Assembly (NCBI GenBank): GCA_963920705.1
Contig: CAWUCO010000283.1
Location: 817,770-881,769 of the forward strand
Source of the DNA: Odiellus spinosus
Lineage: Eukaryota > Arthropoda > Arachnida > Opiliones > Phalangiidae
DNA: 64,000 nt
Reading direction: 5' to 3'
Numbering within the stretch: position 1 is the first letter of the stretch; every line of letters begins with the position of its first letter. The notes under the pieces were generated by a model that worked only from the letters and a program-made list of their open reading frames with translations, did not search any database and had not been told where the DNA came from. A program made the translations under genes and the position numbers. Of this stretch, positions 24,800 through 35,612 are shown piece by piece.

Positions 24800-27240
24800 A
24801 TGGAACAGACCACATATCAATGCTTCAAGTGTGGAACCAAGAGATTGTCAGTTCTTACATATTTATCCCACATAAGAAATCTACACAGCCATGACCCCAA
24901 GCTAAGAGTACGATGTTGCATGTCTAACTCGAATTGCCCAAATGTTTACAAAACCTATGCCGGACTAAAATCTCATGTTTATAGTGCTCACAAAAATGAG
25001 TTCAAAAAGAAGAATGTTCCACGTTTAGAGAATTTGCTATTAGAAGATGAGATAGATGATTATGATTTTACCGAGCCTGACAATGAAGTTACATTGGGCG
25101 AAGAAGAATTGTACAAGAACACGTGTGAATCTTTAGATAGGTTGAGCAATAATGCAGTTCGCTTTTTGCTTGAAATACGAGAACTACACAAACTGCCAAT
25201 TACAGTTGCTGAACAAATTTCAACAGGTGTAGCAAACCTTTTATCGCAAGCCATTGAAATTAAAACTACTACTGCCAGTGACCCAAGTGTGGTTGTGGAT
25301 AGCTTTACAAAAAGCATTAAAAATTCTAAAGCTTTGCGGAAGTATTGCACAACTAATCTTCAAATGCTAGAGCCTGTGGAGTACAATCTTGGGCTGTCAA
25401 AGTATGTTGGTCGCAATGGGCTACATAAAATGGAAACCTTTCAATATGTACCACTATTAGATCTTTTAAAACTATTGCTTAGCAAAGATGACATCAGAAA
25501 TGAAGTAAAGCGAGAAAGAACCTTTGGAGCCAAGGATTATATCTCAGATGTAACAGATGGTTGTAATTTTAAAAATCACCAGCTATTTTCGAAGAAACTA
25601 AATGCGCTACAACTACATCTTTACACAGATGAAATTTAAGTGGCAAATCCATTAGGAGCAAAAAAGGGTATCTACAAGCTCAGCATGACATACATGACAA
25701 TCGGAAACATAAGTGCAAAGTACCGTAGTAAACTTTCAAGTATATACTTACTAGTCGCAGCATCAGATACATCCATTAACAAACACGGCTATCAGAAAAT
25801 CTACCAGCCTTTATTGGATGACATTATTAAGCTCCAAACCGAAGGCATAATTGTACGGAACGAAATCTTTTACGGGACCATTTTGACAATAGCTGGTGAC
25901 AATTTATCAAGCCACACTTTAGCAGGTTTTATGAAGTCATTTTCAAGAGGGCGTGTTTGCAGGTTTTGCATGGCATCGCATGAGGAAATTAGAAGAAAAT
26001 TTAGGGAGTCAGATTATGTCTTAAGAACTGAAGACGTTATTGATTATCATGTTGCAAATGTTGAAAGAAATCCACTTAACTCGTCTATATATGGAGTAAG
26101 AAACAAATGCTGTTTTAAACAACTTACAGATTTCAAAGTTTGCCAATCCTTTCCCCCAGACTTAATGCATGACTTGTTTGAAGGAATTATACCAAAATTT
26201 CTACGTGCTCTTCTTATTACATTAGTAAATGATGGATTTCTCACTTTAGAAGTCATAAATCAAAGGATTACATCTTTTAAATATGGACCCATCACCAAAA
26301 CTAAAATTCCAAGTATTATGTCTGAGAGTGTTATTCGTGGTAAATCTAATATTAGCGGATCAGCTTCTCAAAAGCAGTGCTTTTTTCAATTATTCCCTTT
26401 AATGTTTGGAGATTTAGTTGAGGAACATAATAAAGCATGGAAGTGTCTTTTAATATTGAGTGAGATACTTGAAATATTTTGCTCTCCAGTAGTAGAAAAT
26501 GCATGGCTGTCATATCTTAAGATGATAATAGAAGACTTCCTTTTGCTTGCAGCGGAATGTGAATTGAAAATATTTATCCCTAAATTACACTATCTTATTC
26601 ACTACCCTCGACTTATCTCAGAGTTTGGACCACTTATTAAGCTTTGGTGCATGCGATACGAAGCAAAACACCAATATTTTAAGGAAATAGTGAAGCGTTG
26701 TAGAAATTTTATAAATGTTCCTAAAACTGCAGCGAAACGTCATCAATATCTACAATGCTACGAGTTAAGTGGAAGTAATGGCTTAATACCGGATAACATT
26801 GATGAAGGAAAGGCAAAATTAGAAACTCAGTTTTACCAAAAGAACTACTTCGTGAAATTAAATCTTATATGCTTCTGGAGAATTATATTAAAGAAGTGAA
26901 AGATATTTATCAATCACCAGTACTTCAGATAAATGGGATTACATACCGAAAAGATACTACAATTGTTCTTGATCTACTACACAGTGAAAATATTCCGCTA
27001 TTTTTTAAAATCACCAATATAATTCAGTGCTGCAGCGTCTGGCTTCTTTGTGGTAGAATTTTAGTTTCAGACAAGTTTAATAGTCACTATAACGCATTTG
27101 AAGTATATGATGCTAAGAAGTGGAAAGTAATTAAACCCAATGATGAAAAAAGTGGTTATTACGCTTTAGAGACTTATGCTAAAGGAGGAAAACTGTTAAT
27201 TCCACTGCGCCATGCTCTTAGCAAGTGGAGTAATGTTTAA
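24800..27240 (+). pseudogene. CACTA-type transposase, two disabling lesions
   Basis: The ATG at 24800 starts a protein with two C2H2-type fingers (residues about 8-30, CFKCGTKRL..H..H, and about 39-65). A long central region follows, then a Tnp2-like core. Recognisable motifs are YTDEI and NPLG around the first break, AGDNLSSHTLAGFM, the cysteine pair CRFCMASH, and PPDLMHDLFEGIIP. Near the end come KLHYLIHYPRL and MRYEAKHQYFK, a DUF4218-like end known from En/Spm proteins. The transposase would cut and paste the element through its CACTG ends. A TAA at 25637-25639 breaks the frame just before NPLG, and a 1-nt frameshift lies near 26820-26850, after which the frame runs on to 27240. The remainder is long and little decayed, so inactivation looks recent. 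Confidence 0.75.
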
Positions 27241-27417
27241 GTATGTTTTAATTTCAGCTTATTTTACATGCAACCCCCTTTTTTAATGTGGAAAGTTAAC
27301 TTTCTTAGATCATTTACACTGAGTGCTTTTTTTTTCTTTATATAATATAGCGAAATATTAGCATGCTAAGTCATTTTTCTATTTCATTTGTTTAATTGAA
27401 ATAATTTCGTATATCAG

Positions 27418-29459
27418 ATGCCACAATACCACGTTACGTATGAACTCTTTAAAAAAGAGATTAAGGTCCCAGGAGACGCAAGTTTTGATGACTTGTTAAA
27501 GAAGATAAAGGAAGTTTTCAAAATATGCAATAACAATCTGTTATTGCAATTTTTCCACACTAAATATGCTGATTGGATAGATATTGATGAGGATGAGGAG
27601 TTACCTGAAGATCTCTCAAGATTAAAAGTTTCCCTTAAAGAGACTGCTGTAGATGTAAATGTGCTAGAAATTATTGAAAACACGGAGAACAATGAGGATT
27701 TTCCTGCTTCTACCAGGTAATATTTTATGCTGATTATAACAATTTTCCACCCTGCCAGAGATTTATTTTTTAAACTATTACAGCTTTGCACCATTTGGTA
27801 GACCTGCATTTCCATTAGTGTACATTGTACCTAGGTTTGCAGATGATATTGAGGAAATGATCAAGTCAAAAGATGAAACTGTACGTCTTCGAAAGTGTAG
27901 ATCACGGATTGTTAACACCCTTTATGAAGATTTATCACGATTCACTAAGTTAAAATCCTTTTTACATAAGTATACTGTATATATATATTTATAATTTTCC
28001 TAATGCTTGTATGAGAAAATCACTAACCCATTTTCAATTCAGGTATCCAACTCATGATCAATATCAAGAAACAGTAAAAAGATTAATATTGAAACATAAA
28101 TTTCTGAGTGATAAGGATGAAGATGGAAATTTGCATCAAATTCCAAAAGCCTATGTAAGTAATTAAAATAACGTCCTTATCAAAACATAGTAATAATGGA
28201 AAAAAATTATATATGCAGACAACTTGGGGGCAGGCTTTAAAAAACAAATTCAAACACCAAAGAATGCCAATCACTTCCGATCCTGAAGTGGCAAAGGCAA
28301 AATTAGCTCATGGCACTGAAGCTCGAGCTGCTGCTGCAGCAAAAAGAAACGTCAGAGAATCTGCTGAGGTTGTAGATAGCCCAGCAAGTGGTGCTACTCC
28401 GAAAAGGATTAAACGGTGGGTAAGTCAAATCCTCGGTAGTTAAGTTTAACTCTGCTCTTAAGTGTTTTTGACATGATTTGAAATTCGTGTTCAAATTTTG
28501 TATTTCAAGAATCCAAAGATAGGCGATTTTGGAGGCGAAGATGAAAAAAGTATTCAAGTTCACATTACCCATCTCCAAAAAGAATGGACCAAAACCATCA
28601 GAGATCCCATCATAATAGACCAGAAAATGAGCGCAACACTTATTTACCGGGACAGTTTGGCTCTTGACAAAGATTTTCCTATTTCAGAAATATTCGTTAT
28701 GTTTCCAATATTGCGTTGCGAAAAACAAGTACGTACGGATACTAATAATTGCCTATTATTTGCATCAAAACCAAATATTTTACTGTATTTTGATTTTTAA
28801 CAGATTTTCAAAGAAATCCAACGGAGAACTAATTTATGTAGCGAAGTTGATAAATTGGTGAAGCATTTTGCAGAAAATCACCACGAAAATATTTTGAAAT
28901 TGATTGGAAAGAAGCCAAAGAGGAAAGACTTTCTCAAAAAATTAGAGATGGCTTGTGAGGCTATGAATGATGAAAAAACTAAAGGTATGAATGACTTAAA
29001 TGAGCAAGACATGCATAACAGTTATCAATAAATATATTTTCTGTTATAGAAATTAGAACTACTGCAGCTTTGATAGGATTGCCCTATTTATTTAACGAGG
29101 AACTAGATGGATGGATAACAGAAAAGGTACCAGTAACTAAAAATATAAAAATTTGAAATATTTCTAAAACTAATTTCCAAATTTAGGATGACCTTATAGC
29201 AGAGCCTATAGTCAGAGTGAAGGAAAATTCTTTCTTTTTTAAACCTGTGAAGGTCACAATTGGACAAGAAATAATAGCATGCAGCAGCGTTGCAAATGCA
29301 ATTATAGTATGTTTTTCGTGCTATTATGTTTTTAACTTGGAGTATGAAAAGAAATTAAGAAAAACTTTGGTATTCTTCCAAATGGTAATTTTAAAATTAG
29401 AAAGAGAAAAAAAGCTAAGAGCTTCTTTTCAATCAATTATAAATTCTTTAACTGTGTAA
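27418..29459 (+). CDS. SAMD3-like second gene of the CACTA element, eight exons
   Basis: My splice model is 27418-27716, 27784-27969, 28043-28154, 28219-28419, 28510-28728, 28804-28984, 29050-29126, 29187-29459. All introns are GT..AG and 60-90 bp, phases match throughout, and the total is 1548 nt (515 residues plus stop) with no internal stop. The N-terminus looks PB1- or ubiquitin-like (YHVTYELFKKEIKVPG, then DIDEDEELPEDLSRL). Exon 3 has the YPTHDQY and LKNKFKHQRM pair. Later exons carry an LQKEW and FPIL..EKQIFKEIQRR region. This order matches the proteins labelled SAMD3-like in animal genomes, which include many copies lacking a SAM domain; none is visible here. Because it lies inside the element beside the transposase, it may act like plant TnpA on the subterminal repeats. 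That is inference. Confidence 0.7.
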
Positions 29460-29649
29460 ACGTACAAGAACCTAATCAAGCAAATTAAAAAATTTAGAAC
29501 AATGAATATGATAATTTAATTGGTGTTGGCTGGGTGATCATAAGAATATTTCTTAATCTATGGGATTTTATTAAGCCTAATATTTTCATATATATATATT
29601 TTTAATTTGATGAGAATTTTTTAACCTACAAAAATTGCCGGGCAAAAAA

Positions 29650-29970
29650 TTATGAACCTAAAAAGGTTCAAATTTGAACCTTCCAGTGATTCGTCCTTGA
29701 AATTATAATAGGTGGGTATTTGAACCTTCCAGTGATTCGTCCTTGAAATTATGATGGGTGGGTATTTGAACCTAAAAAGTTCAAATTTGAACCCTTCAAC
29801 ATACAGTCTCGGAACTTTTCAAAGGTGCAGGTATAAACCCCTAATGGTTCAAGATGGAACCCTCTTAAAGGGTTCAAAACTGAACCAATATTAAAGGTTC
29901 ATCTTTGAACCATAAAAGGTGCTCCCTGAGTTTTTTTACTTTGAACCCTATGTGGTTCAATTTTGAACTT
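29650..29970. repeat. Right subterminal repeat cluster
   Basis: About a dozen GGTTCA/TGAACC half-sites, including palindromes such as GGTTCAAATTTGAACC. A ~58-bp unit around TCCAGTGATTCGTCCTTGAA is duplicated (about 29680-29790). The cluster runs to within about 15 bp of the right terminus. Confidence 0.8.
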
Positions 29971-30189
29971 ATTTTTTTAACAGTGTAGGTGGGTGTGCAG
30001 CTTCTTACGCGCTGCAACTGAAATCGTCGTCTTTGTAAAGATTTGATAAGCCTTTTTCGGGTTCAAGAGTTTCCCTAGTTAAACACAGATTAAAATAATG
30101 AAAGATTGATAAGGTATATGAAGTAATAGAGAGAAAGGTGGCTGAATGGGTTACGAAAAGGTTAAAACATAAACCTAGCCGTTTCGCGT

Positions 30190-30670
30190 TCGATTTTTTT
30201 CGGCAATCGTTTCTCACCTATATTTCGGTGATAATCGACGTCTTTCTCGCTATCCTCTGGTTAGAGTTCTTGAATAAAGCTAGGCGATTTAAATTATTTC
30301 GCTTTACTTAGAAATGTAGAAAATTTAATCTATTGTGTCTATGAAAGGTCTAAGGACTAAATATCACTTGAGCTGGACTTCATAGCCAAGTGCTTAATTT
30401 AAAGTTTAACGTTCTCAATCTCTACTTTATTTTATAATACTTGAGTTTTACGACTAGGATGAGCTTTAGATCCAAATTTAATAATTGGCCAGCTGCTTAA
30501 TAGCAAGGTCAATACTACTACTTGATGACGCTGCTAATAAGTAGTTGGCCAATTATTAGTCTGGATCTAAAGCACATCCTAGTCGCAAAACTCAAGTATA
30601 ATATAAAATAAAGTAAACATTTAGAATGTTAAATAAGATAGGAGAAACGGAAACTGATTTCAGCGAGTTA
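30190..30670 (-). repeat. Dispersed repeat with internal palindrome (copy 2)
   Basis: Inverted copy of 11740-12260. Its core at 30424-30614 is a 191-bp imperfect palindrome with CGACTAGGATGAGCTTTAGATCC arms in two halves of under 20 matched bases each, separated by a short centre. Confidence 0.65.
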
Positions 30671-30804
30671 AATAAACGGCCACAAACTAATTCTGCTCTC
30701 CTGAATTATGTTCTCCTGCTTAAATGAATTGTTCCGCCTTCCATGCCCATTTTTTCGATGCAATTCAATATCATAAACTTTAAGATTAGATTATTATATT
30801 CCCT

Positions 30805-31195
30805 CTTGTAACTTTGTAGGTACAGTTAGGTTAAGTTAGTTAGTCGCACGAACTAGCTTGTCCCTTCAACAAGTTAATCTCTAGCTCTGGGTAACCCGTC
30901 CCTCTTGTAATATTTTAGGTAAGGGGAGGCTAGGTTAGTTTATCCCTCTTTAAAACCAATCCCTCCAACTAGTTAATTCCTCGGGCTTAGTTGTCCATCT
31001 TGAAATCTTTAAGGTAGGTTAGGCTAGGTTAGTTAATCCCTGGAAGTAGCCCATCCCTCCAAATATTTAATCCCAAGGTCGGGCTAACCCGTCCCTCTTG
31101 TAATATTTTAGGTAAGGTTAGGTTAGTTAATCCATCGTATTAGCCCATCTTTCCAACTAGTTAATCCCTCAGGCGACCCCGTCCATTTTGTAATA
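30805..31195 (+). repeat. Degenerate ~100-bp tandem array with TTAGG runs
   Basis: About four units, each with CTTGTAATATTTTAGGTAAGG-like sequence, GGTTAGGTTAGTTAATCC and CCAACTAGTTAAT. The TTAGG runs resemble arthropod telomere repeats but are too degenerate to be a telomere. A single unit piece recurs at 55520-55550. Confidence 0.7.
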
Positions 31196-31289
31196 TTATT
31201 CAGCATTAGTAAGAAATAAGATTTAAAAACTTTTATGGCGAACTTGTGAAATGTGGAAAATGTGTTATTGTTGTGCAAAAGGGACAGAA

Positions 31290-31809
31290 ATTATACAAAA
31301 AGAGGTTGCTTCGCACCCTTAAAAAGGTTTATTTATCTAACTCGGATCAAACCCGTGAAGGGACACAAATTAATTGTTAAAGAAAGAGCAATTTAATATT
31401 TTTAAAATTGTAGTATATTTAGTCTACTACCCCAAAGACTTTATTATTTTAAAATATTTTCCAAAAAACGGATAAAGACGACCTAGGACACCTTCCTCTC
31501 TTATTGGTGTTATTTTTAAATTCTTCCAGTATCACAAAGAAAAATAGCTAAATAAGGAGTGCCTATAGTATATAAATATATTTTAATTGAGAATATTTGA
31601 GATATATTATTACTAGGTCGTCTTTATCCGTTTTTTGGAAAATATTTTAAAATAATAAAATCTTTGGGGTAGTAGACTAAATCTACTATAATTTTAAAAA
31701 TATTAAATTGCTCTTTCTTTAACAATTAATTTGTGTCCCTTCACGGGTTTGATCCGAGTTAGATAAATAAACCTTTTTAAGGGTGCGAAGCAACCTCTTT
31801 TTGTATAAT
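31290..31809. mobile_element. Long-palindrome MITE (copy 2)
   Basis: Two arms of about 198 bp (31290-31488 and 31613-31809) are almost perfect reverse complements, with a centre of about 125 bp. The inner ends read GACGACCTAGG. The arms match 14608-15101 and the single arm at 11470-11692. The near identity of arms suggests recent origin or repair by copying. Confidence 0.85.
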
Positions 31810-32098
31810 ATATACCAGAATTTAGATTTTATCCAATTAATAAAAATTACACAAATTCCGAGCTCTTCTGTCCAGTTGGAGTTCATCAAAAAACCGTGAG
31901 AGCCTCCCTTTAATTAGCCACAGTTATTTGGTGGATAATCTCCGATTACGAATAAAGATTAAAAACGCTATTAATTCATTTCAAATACCTACCTTAAACT
32001 TCGATCCAATATAACAATTAAACAACCTTCATTGCCACCCAAATATTACAAGCGTTATTAAGATATTGAAAATGGATAATTTATAGTTTCCATTTTAG

Positions 32099-32348
32099 GG
32101 AACTACGATTGTACGAAGCATCAACTGGATCAATTTACGAACACATTATGGATGAAATTCAACACATTCGTAACAAGGAAGTTATTAAAATCGAGGAACT
32201 TTTCACGGCCTACGAGATCGCCGATCTGGCGTTTCCCTTTCAACTCTACGGTTACGGACTGGCAGTGGCATTCGCCAGCAAATTCCTCGAAGCAACCCTG
32301 GAAATTTACAAAAATCGAAAACCCAAATATCCCAAAAGATTTCACTGA
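32099..32348 (+). pseudogene. Isolated last exon of an IR-type receptor
   Basis: After a good acceptor (CATTTTAG), the exon encodes about 83 residues. It begins with ELRLYEASTGSIY, then carries ELFTAYEIADLAFPFQLYGYG and a final helix AVAFASKFLEATLEI, ending in a basic tail and TGA. It is close to the last exon of the receptor at 53255-53501 (same first bases, same motifs). In IR proteins this is the end of the ligand-binding lobe plus the last membrane helix. No partner exon was found in the 4 kb upstream, so it is most likely a duplicated 3' fragment. The DNA after it is also shared with the 53-kb gene. Confidence 0.5.
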
Positions 32349-32599
32349 GCAGGCAGCCCATTGGTCCTATAATTCCAATAAAATTCTATATTTTCAAACA
32401 TGTCCTATATTATCCAGTCTTGGAGGAGAGACGGTCTGTAGTGATATTGTGAGCTTTCTATGAGCGACACAATTTAGGCTGGTTCATTCATAAAGTGCTA
32501 CCACCTTTGAGCCAAACTTTTAGTAAAAAATAGTCCAAAATCTAAAAGGTGTAAGAGTCTGCTCAAGGGTGGGGCTCGAAATTCGTATATTTTTTTTTT

Positions 32600-33912
32600 A
32601 ATTGGATAAAATTTACTAAATTTTTATGTATATTATCTATTTGATTAAAAATAGACTATTTTTCATTCGAGTTAACTTATTCCAAGATAAAAAAAAAATT
32701 CCATAATCCATAACCGTTTTTATCCAAAAATGGCAACTTATCTTAGAATATTATCCGCGTTATACGCTGAGGAAAAAAAATTTCCAAATTCATTTTCGTG
32801 AACAATAACGAATAAAAATATGATTTAAAATCTTAGTTTCGTCGTTTTATTTATATTCTTCGAATTAAAAGTCAATTTGAAATATTTTTGTTATATTTTA
32901 GACTAATTCTGGAAACGCGAATGTTTCTTATCCATCGTTATACGTTTGAAAACGAGTAATAATAATAAAGCGGCAAACGCTTATCATCGGGTAAACCTTA
33001 TACAATTAACAATTATAAGAATAAAGAAATTTCATTTTTTAGTTACAATTAATTTATCCGAAATTTGTTTTCTCAAAATATACGAATAACAGAAGATAAT
33101 AGATCGATCCGATTCCGAATTTTAACTAGTCTTACCTAAAATATAACAAAAGGGACGGGCTAGCTCGAAAGATGTAGAAGTTGTAGGAACGTAGTTTCAA
33201 CCAATTAAGGTCAAAGTAACACGGCCTTCTACTACGCTACATCGATATAACTGTCAGAGGTTGTGTTAGAAGAGTTGAAGTTACCATATGACGCCAAACT
33301 GCGGTCATCTAAACGAATGGTTTCCACATTCGTGATGAATGACATGACAGCGAAGTTGTCACCATTATAAAATTTCTAATTTAGTTGATTAGTTTTTTAA
33401 AGTGAGGCTGACACCGTTTTCGTTGAAAGCCGAAGGTCTCGAAAAATTATAAATCTTCCCTCAAGATGACGTAGTAAGAATTAGTGTATGAAATTTGTAT
33501 ATTCGAATAATTGTTAAATGTTTAAGGTTTACCCGAAGATAAGCGTTTGGCGCTTTATCTGCACGCCCAAATTACTCGTTTTGAAACGTATAACGATTGA
33601 TAAGAAAATTCGCGTTTCCAGAATTAGTCTAAAATATAAGAAAAATATTTCAAATTGACTTTTAATTCGAAGAATATAAATGACGAAACTAAGATTTTAA
33701 ATCATCTTTTTATTAGTTATTTTTCACGAAAATAAATTTTTAATGTTTTTTATCCGAACGCGGATAATTTTCTAAGATAAGTTGCCATTTTTGGATAAAA
33801 ACGGATATGGATTGTTTTTTTACTTTATCTTCGAATAAGTTAACTCGAATGAAAAATAGACTATTTTTAATCAAACAGATAATATCCATAAGAATTTAGA
33901 TTTTATCCAATT
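32600..33912. mobile_element. Element with ~300-500 bp inverted arms built from repeat A
   Basis: The outer ends are AATTGGATAAAAT and its reverse complement (33900-33912). The left arm (32600-33110) and right arm (33480-33912) are inverted versions of repeat A (ACTATTTTT-ATTCGAGTTAAC, TTATCC-AAAAACGGAT). The unpaired centre (33150-33440) recurs at 18785-19130. No open frame of interest is present. Confidence 0.6.
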
Positions 33913-34190
33913 TTAGATTACTTCAAGAACGTAATTTTAGGGAAAAGATCATGTGATAATTACGCTCCAAAACAGCCACGCGACCATATTGATGCTTATA
34001 AAATATTTATTTTTACTGTTGCGGTTTTGAAAATATTTCTTCCAAATTTCCCAAAAGTTATAAAAATCAGTGGCTGCCTCAATTTGATAAACGAGAAAAG
34101 AAATTTTTTCTGCTGTCATAATATTAACCTCGAACAAAGAGCATTAACTGAATGCGTTGAGCGGAGGACTAATATCAAGTCCCTTTTTAT

Positions 34191-35612
34191 CTCCCCGACT
34201 GAACTTTAGTTCAGGGGGAGGTTTTACACTGGTCGTGTCTGTGTCACTTACTGTGTAAGCGGATATCATGTGACCGAGCTCGTGGAGCCGAAAGTCTAGA
34301 GGCATTATCATACCAGCTTATCGTCTCCAATTGCATATTATAACCTTCCACCATCCACTTTACGGTCAAACCTCGATGCTGGACAGTTGAAGGCGATTAT
34401 ACGCAATGGGACGTCCCCACACCAAGGTCCAACCTCCAGTGTCCGATCTCAGCGGGCCATACTAGCGAGGCGTCCCTCACTAATATGGTCCACATCAACC
34501 TTCCACTCTCCAAGCGCCTAGAGATCAAGAATCGTCTAAACATTGAAGGGAAGGGGTTTTCCTCCCAACTTCATGGCCACATTGCTCGATTAAGAAAGCC
34601 CTTCGAAGTGTATATATACTACCTTTATGAAGTGCGACATCGTTTAGGTAAATGAAACGCAATATTAATTTATATTATAATTAAAAATATCAAAATGGTT
34701 CAACTTAATCTAATTAATAATTTAGCTGAAAAATCAATTTAAAATTCGAGATAGTTTAGAAGTTATTTAAGAAATTGTCCAAAAATTTAAAGAAATTTGA
34801 CCATTTTAATAACCAGCTTGACTTGGCACCACACGCTAAGCTGTTTTGCATATATCATTGAGTCCAAAAAGCAATGGTATAACGGGCAGTATAGGCTAAG
34901 GCTTGCTGCAAACTTGGGGTGGATTGAAAAATCTAAATAAAGGTACGTTTACACGGGCATCCAAGATAGAAACGACATAAGATTTAAAGCTGAGGCGGAT
35001 TGATACAAAATGTTAAACCTCTTAAGAAAAATTATAGTCGTGAAAACTTCCCTTGGACAGAAGTACAGTAGGTTTAATAAAAAATGGACATCTGATGATG
35101 GAAAAAAAATAGGCTTCAGTTTTCTCCACTATAAAACCAAGAAACATTTCCGATTATTTTCATAATCAAAAGAAGCCTTGTACAGTGAACTTCGTTAGCA
35201 GACCAGGAGACAAGACAAGACCAGACGAAAGAGAGCTATAATGACTTAAGTGAGAAAATCAACCAGCGCAGAATGTCATCACCATTTGAAGTCAACAGAG
35301 CAGCGACACGGCTTTCATTTATCACAAGACATTTCATTTGGTGTGTATATTAAGAGGTCTACGACCTGCCGCATATAAGTATGGGTAACGCAGGACACTC
35401 TTTTGCATTCTCTGAATCCTTGAGGTTAAGGGAAAATACTTATACTCCGTAACCTAGATGGGAAATAGAGAAGTGTGATTGAAATGTACGCGGTTTTTTC
35501 TACTTTTCCAATACTCTACATTTCTTTTCATCTTTTATTTTAGGTAGGGTTAGGTTAGATTATGATACCTTAACGTCGGGGTCGGGGAGGTTATATTTTG
35601 GTTTCCCAACTT
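34191..35612 (-). mobile_element. Dispersed element, ACCTCCCC-type ends (copy 2)
   Basis: Inverted relative of 5377-7649. The CTCCCCGACTGAACT hairpin is at 34191-34225 and the GGGGAGGTTATATTTTGG end is at 35591-35612, followed by TTTCCCAACTTG. It lacks about 650 bp present in copy 1. A very short version with both ends (about 55286-55375) lies in the minisatellite region at 55 kb. Confidence 0.55.

Larger units (their letters stand above)
22092..29985 (+). mobile_element. CACTA (EnSpm/CMC) DNA transposon, complete ends
   Basis: The ends are CACTGTTA and TAACAGTG, with TA on both sides (22090-22091 and 29986-29987). CACTR ends and a 2-3 bp duplication are the family signature. The 7894-bp element carries clustered GGTTCA/TGAACC subterminal repeats near both ends, an AT-rich minisatellite, a transposase gene (24800-27240) and a second multi-exon gene (27418-29459) in the same orientation. 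The two-gene layout recalls plant CACTA elements, where one product is the transposase and the other binds subterminal repeats. The transposase gene is interrupted, so this copy probably cannot move unaided. Confidence 0.85.

Noticed and set aside
27414-27815. 133-codon minus-strand frame
   Set aside because: It is the shadow of the first exon of the SAMD3-like gene on the + strand.
30830-31190. Telomere
   Set aside because: The TTAGG runs are short, degenerate and embedded in a 100-bp unit in the middle of the window.
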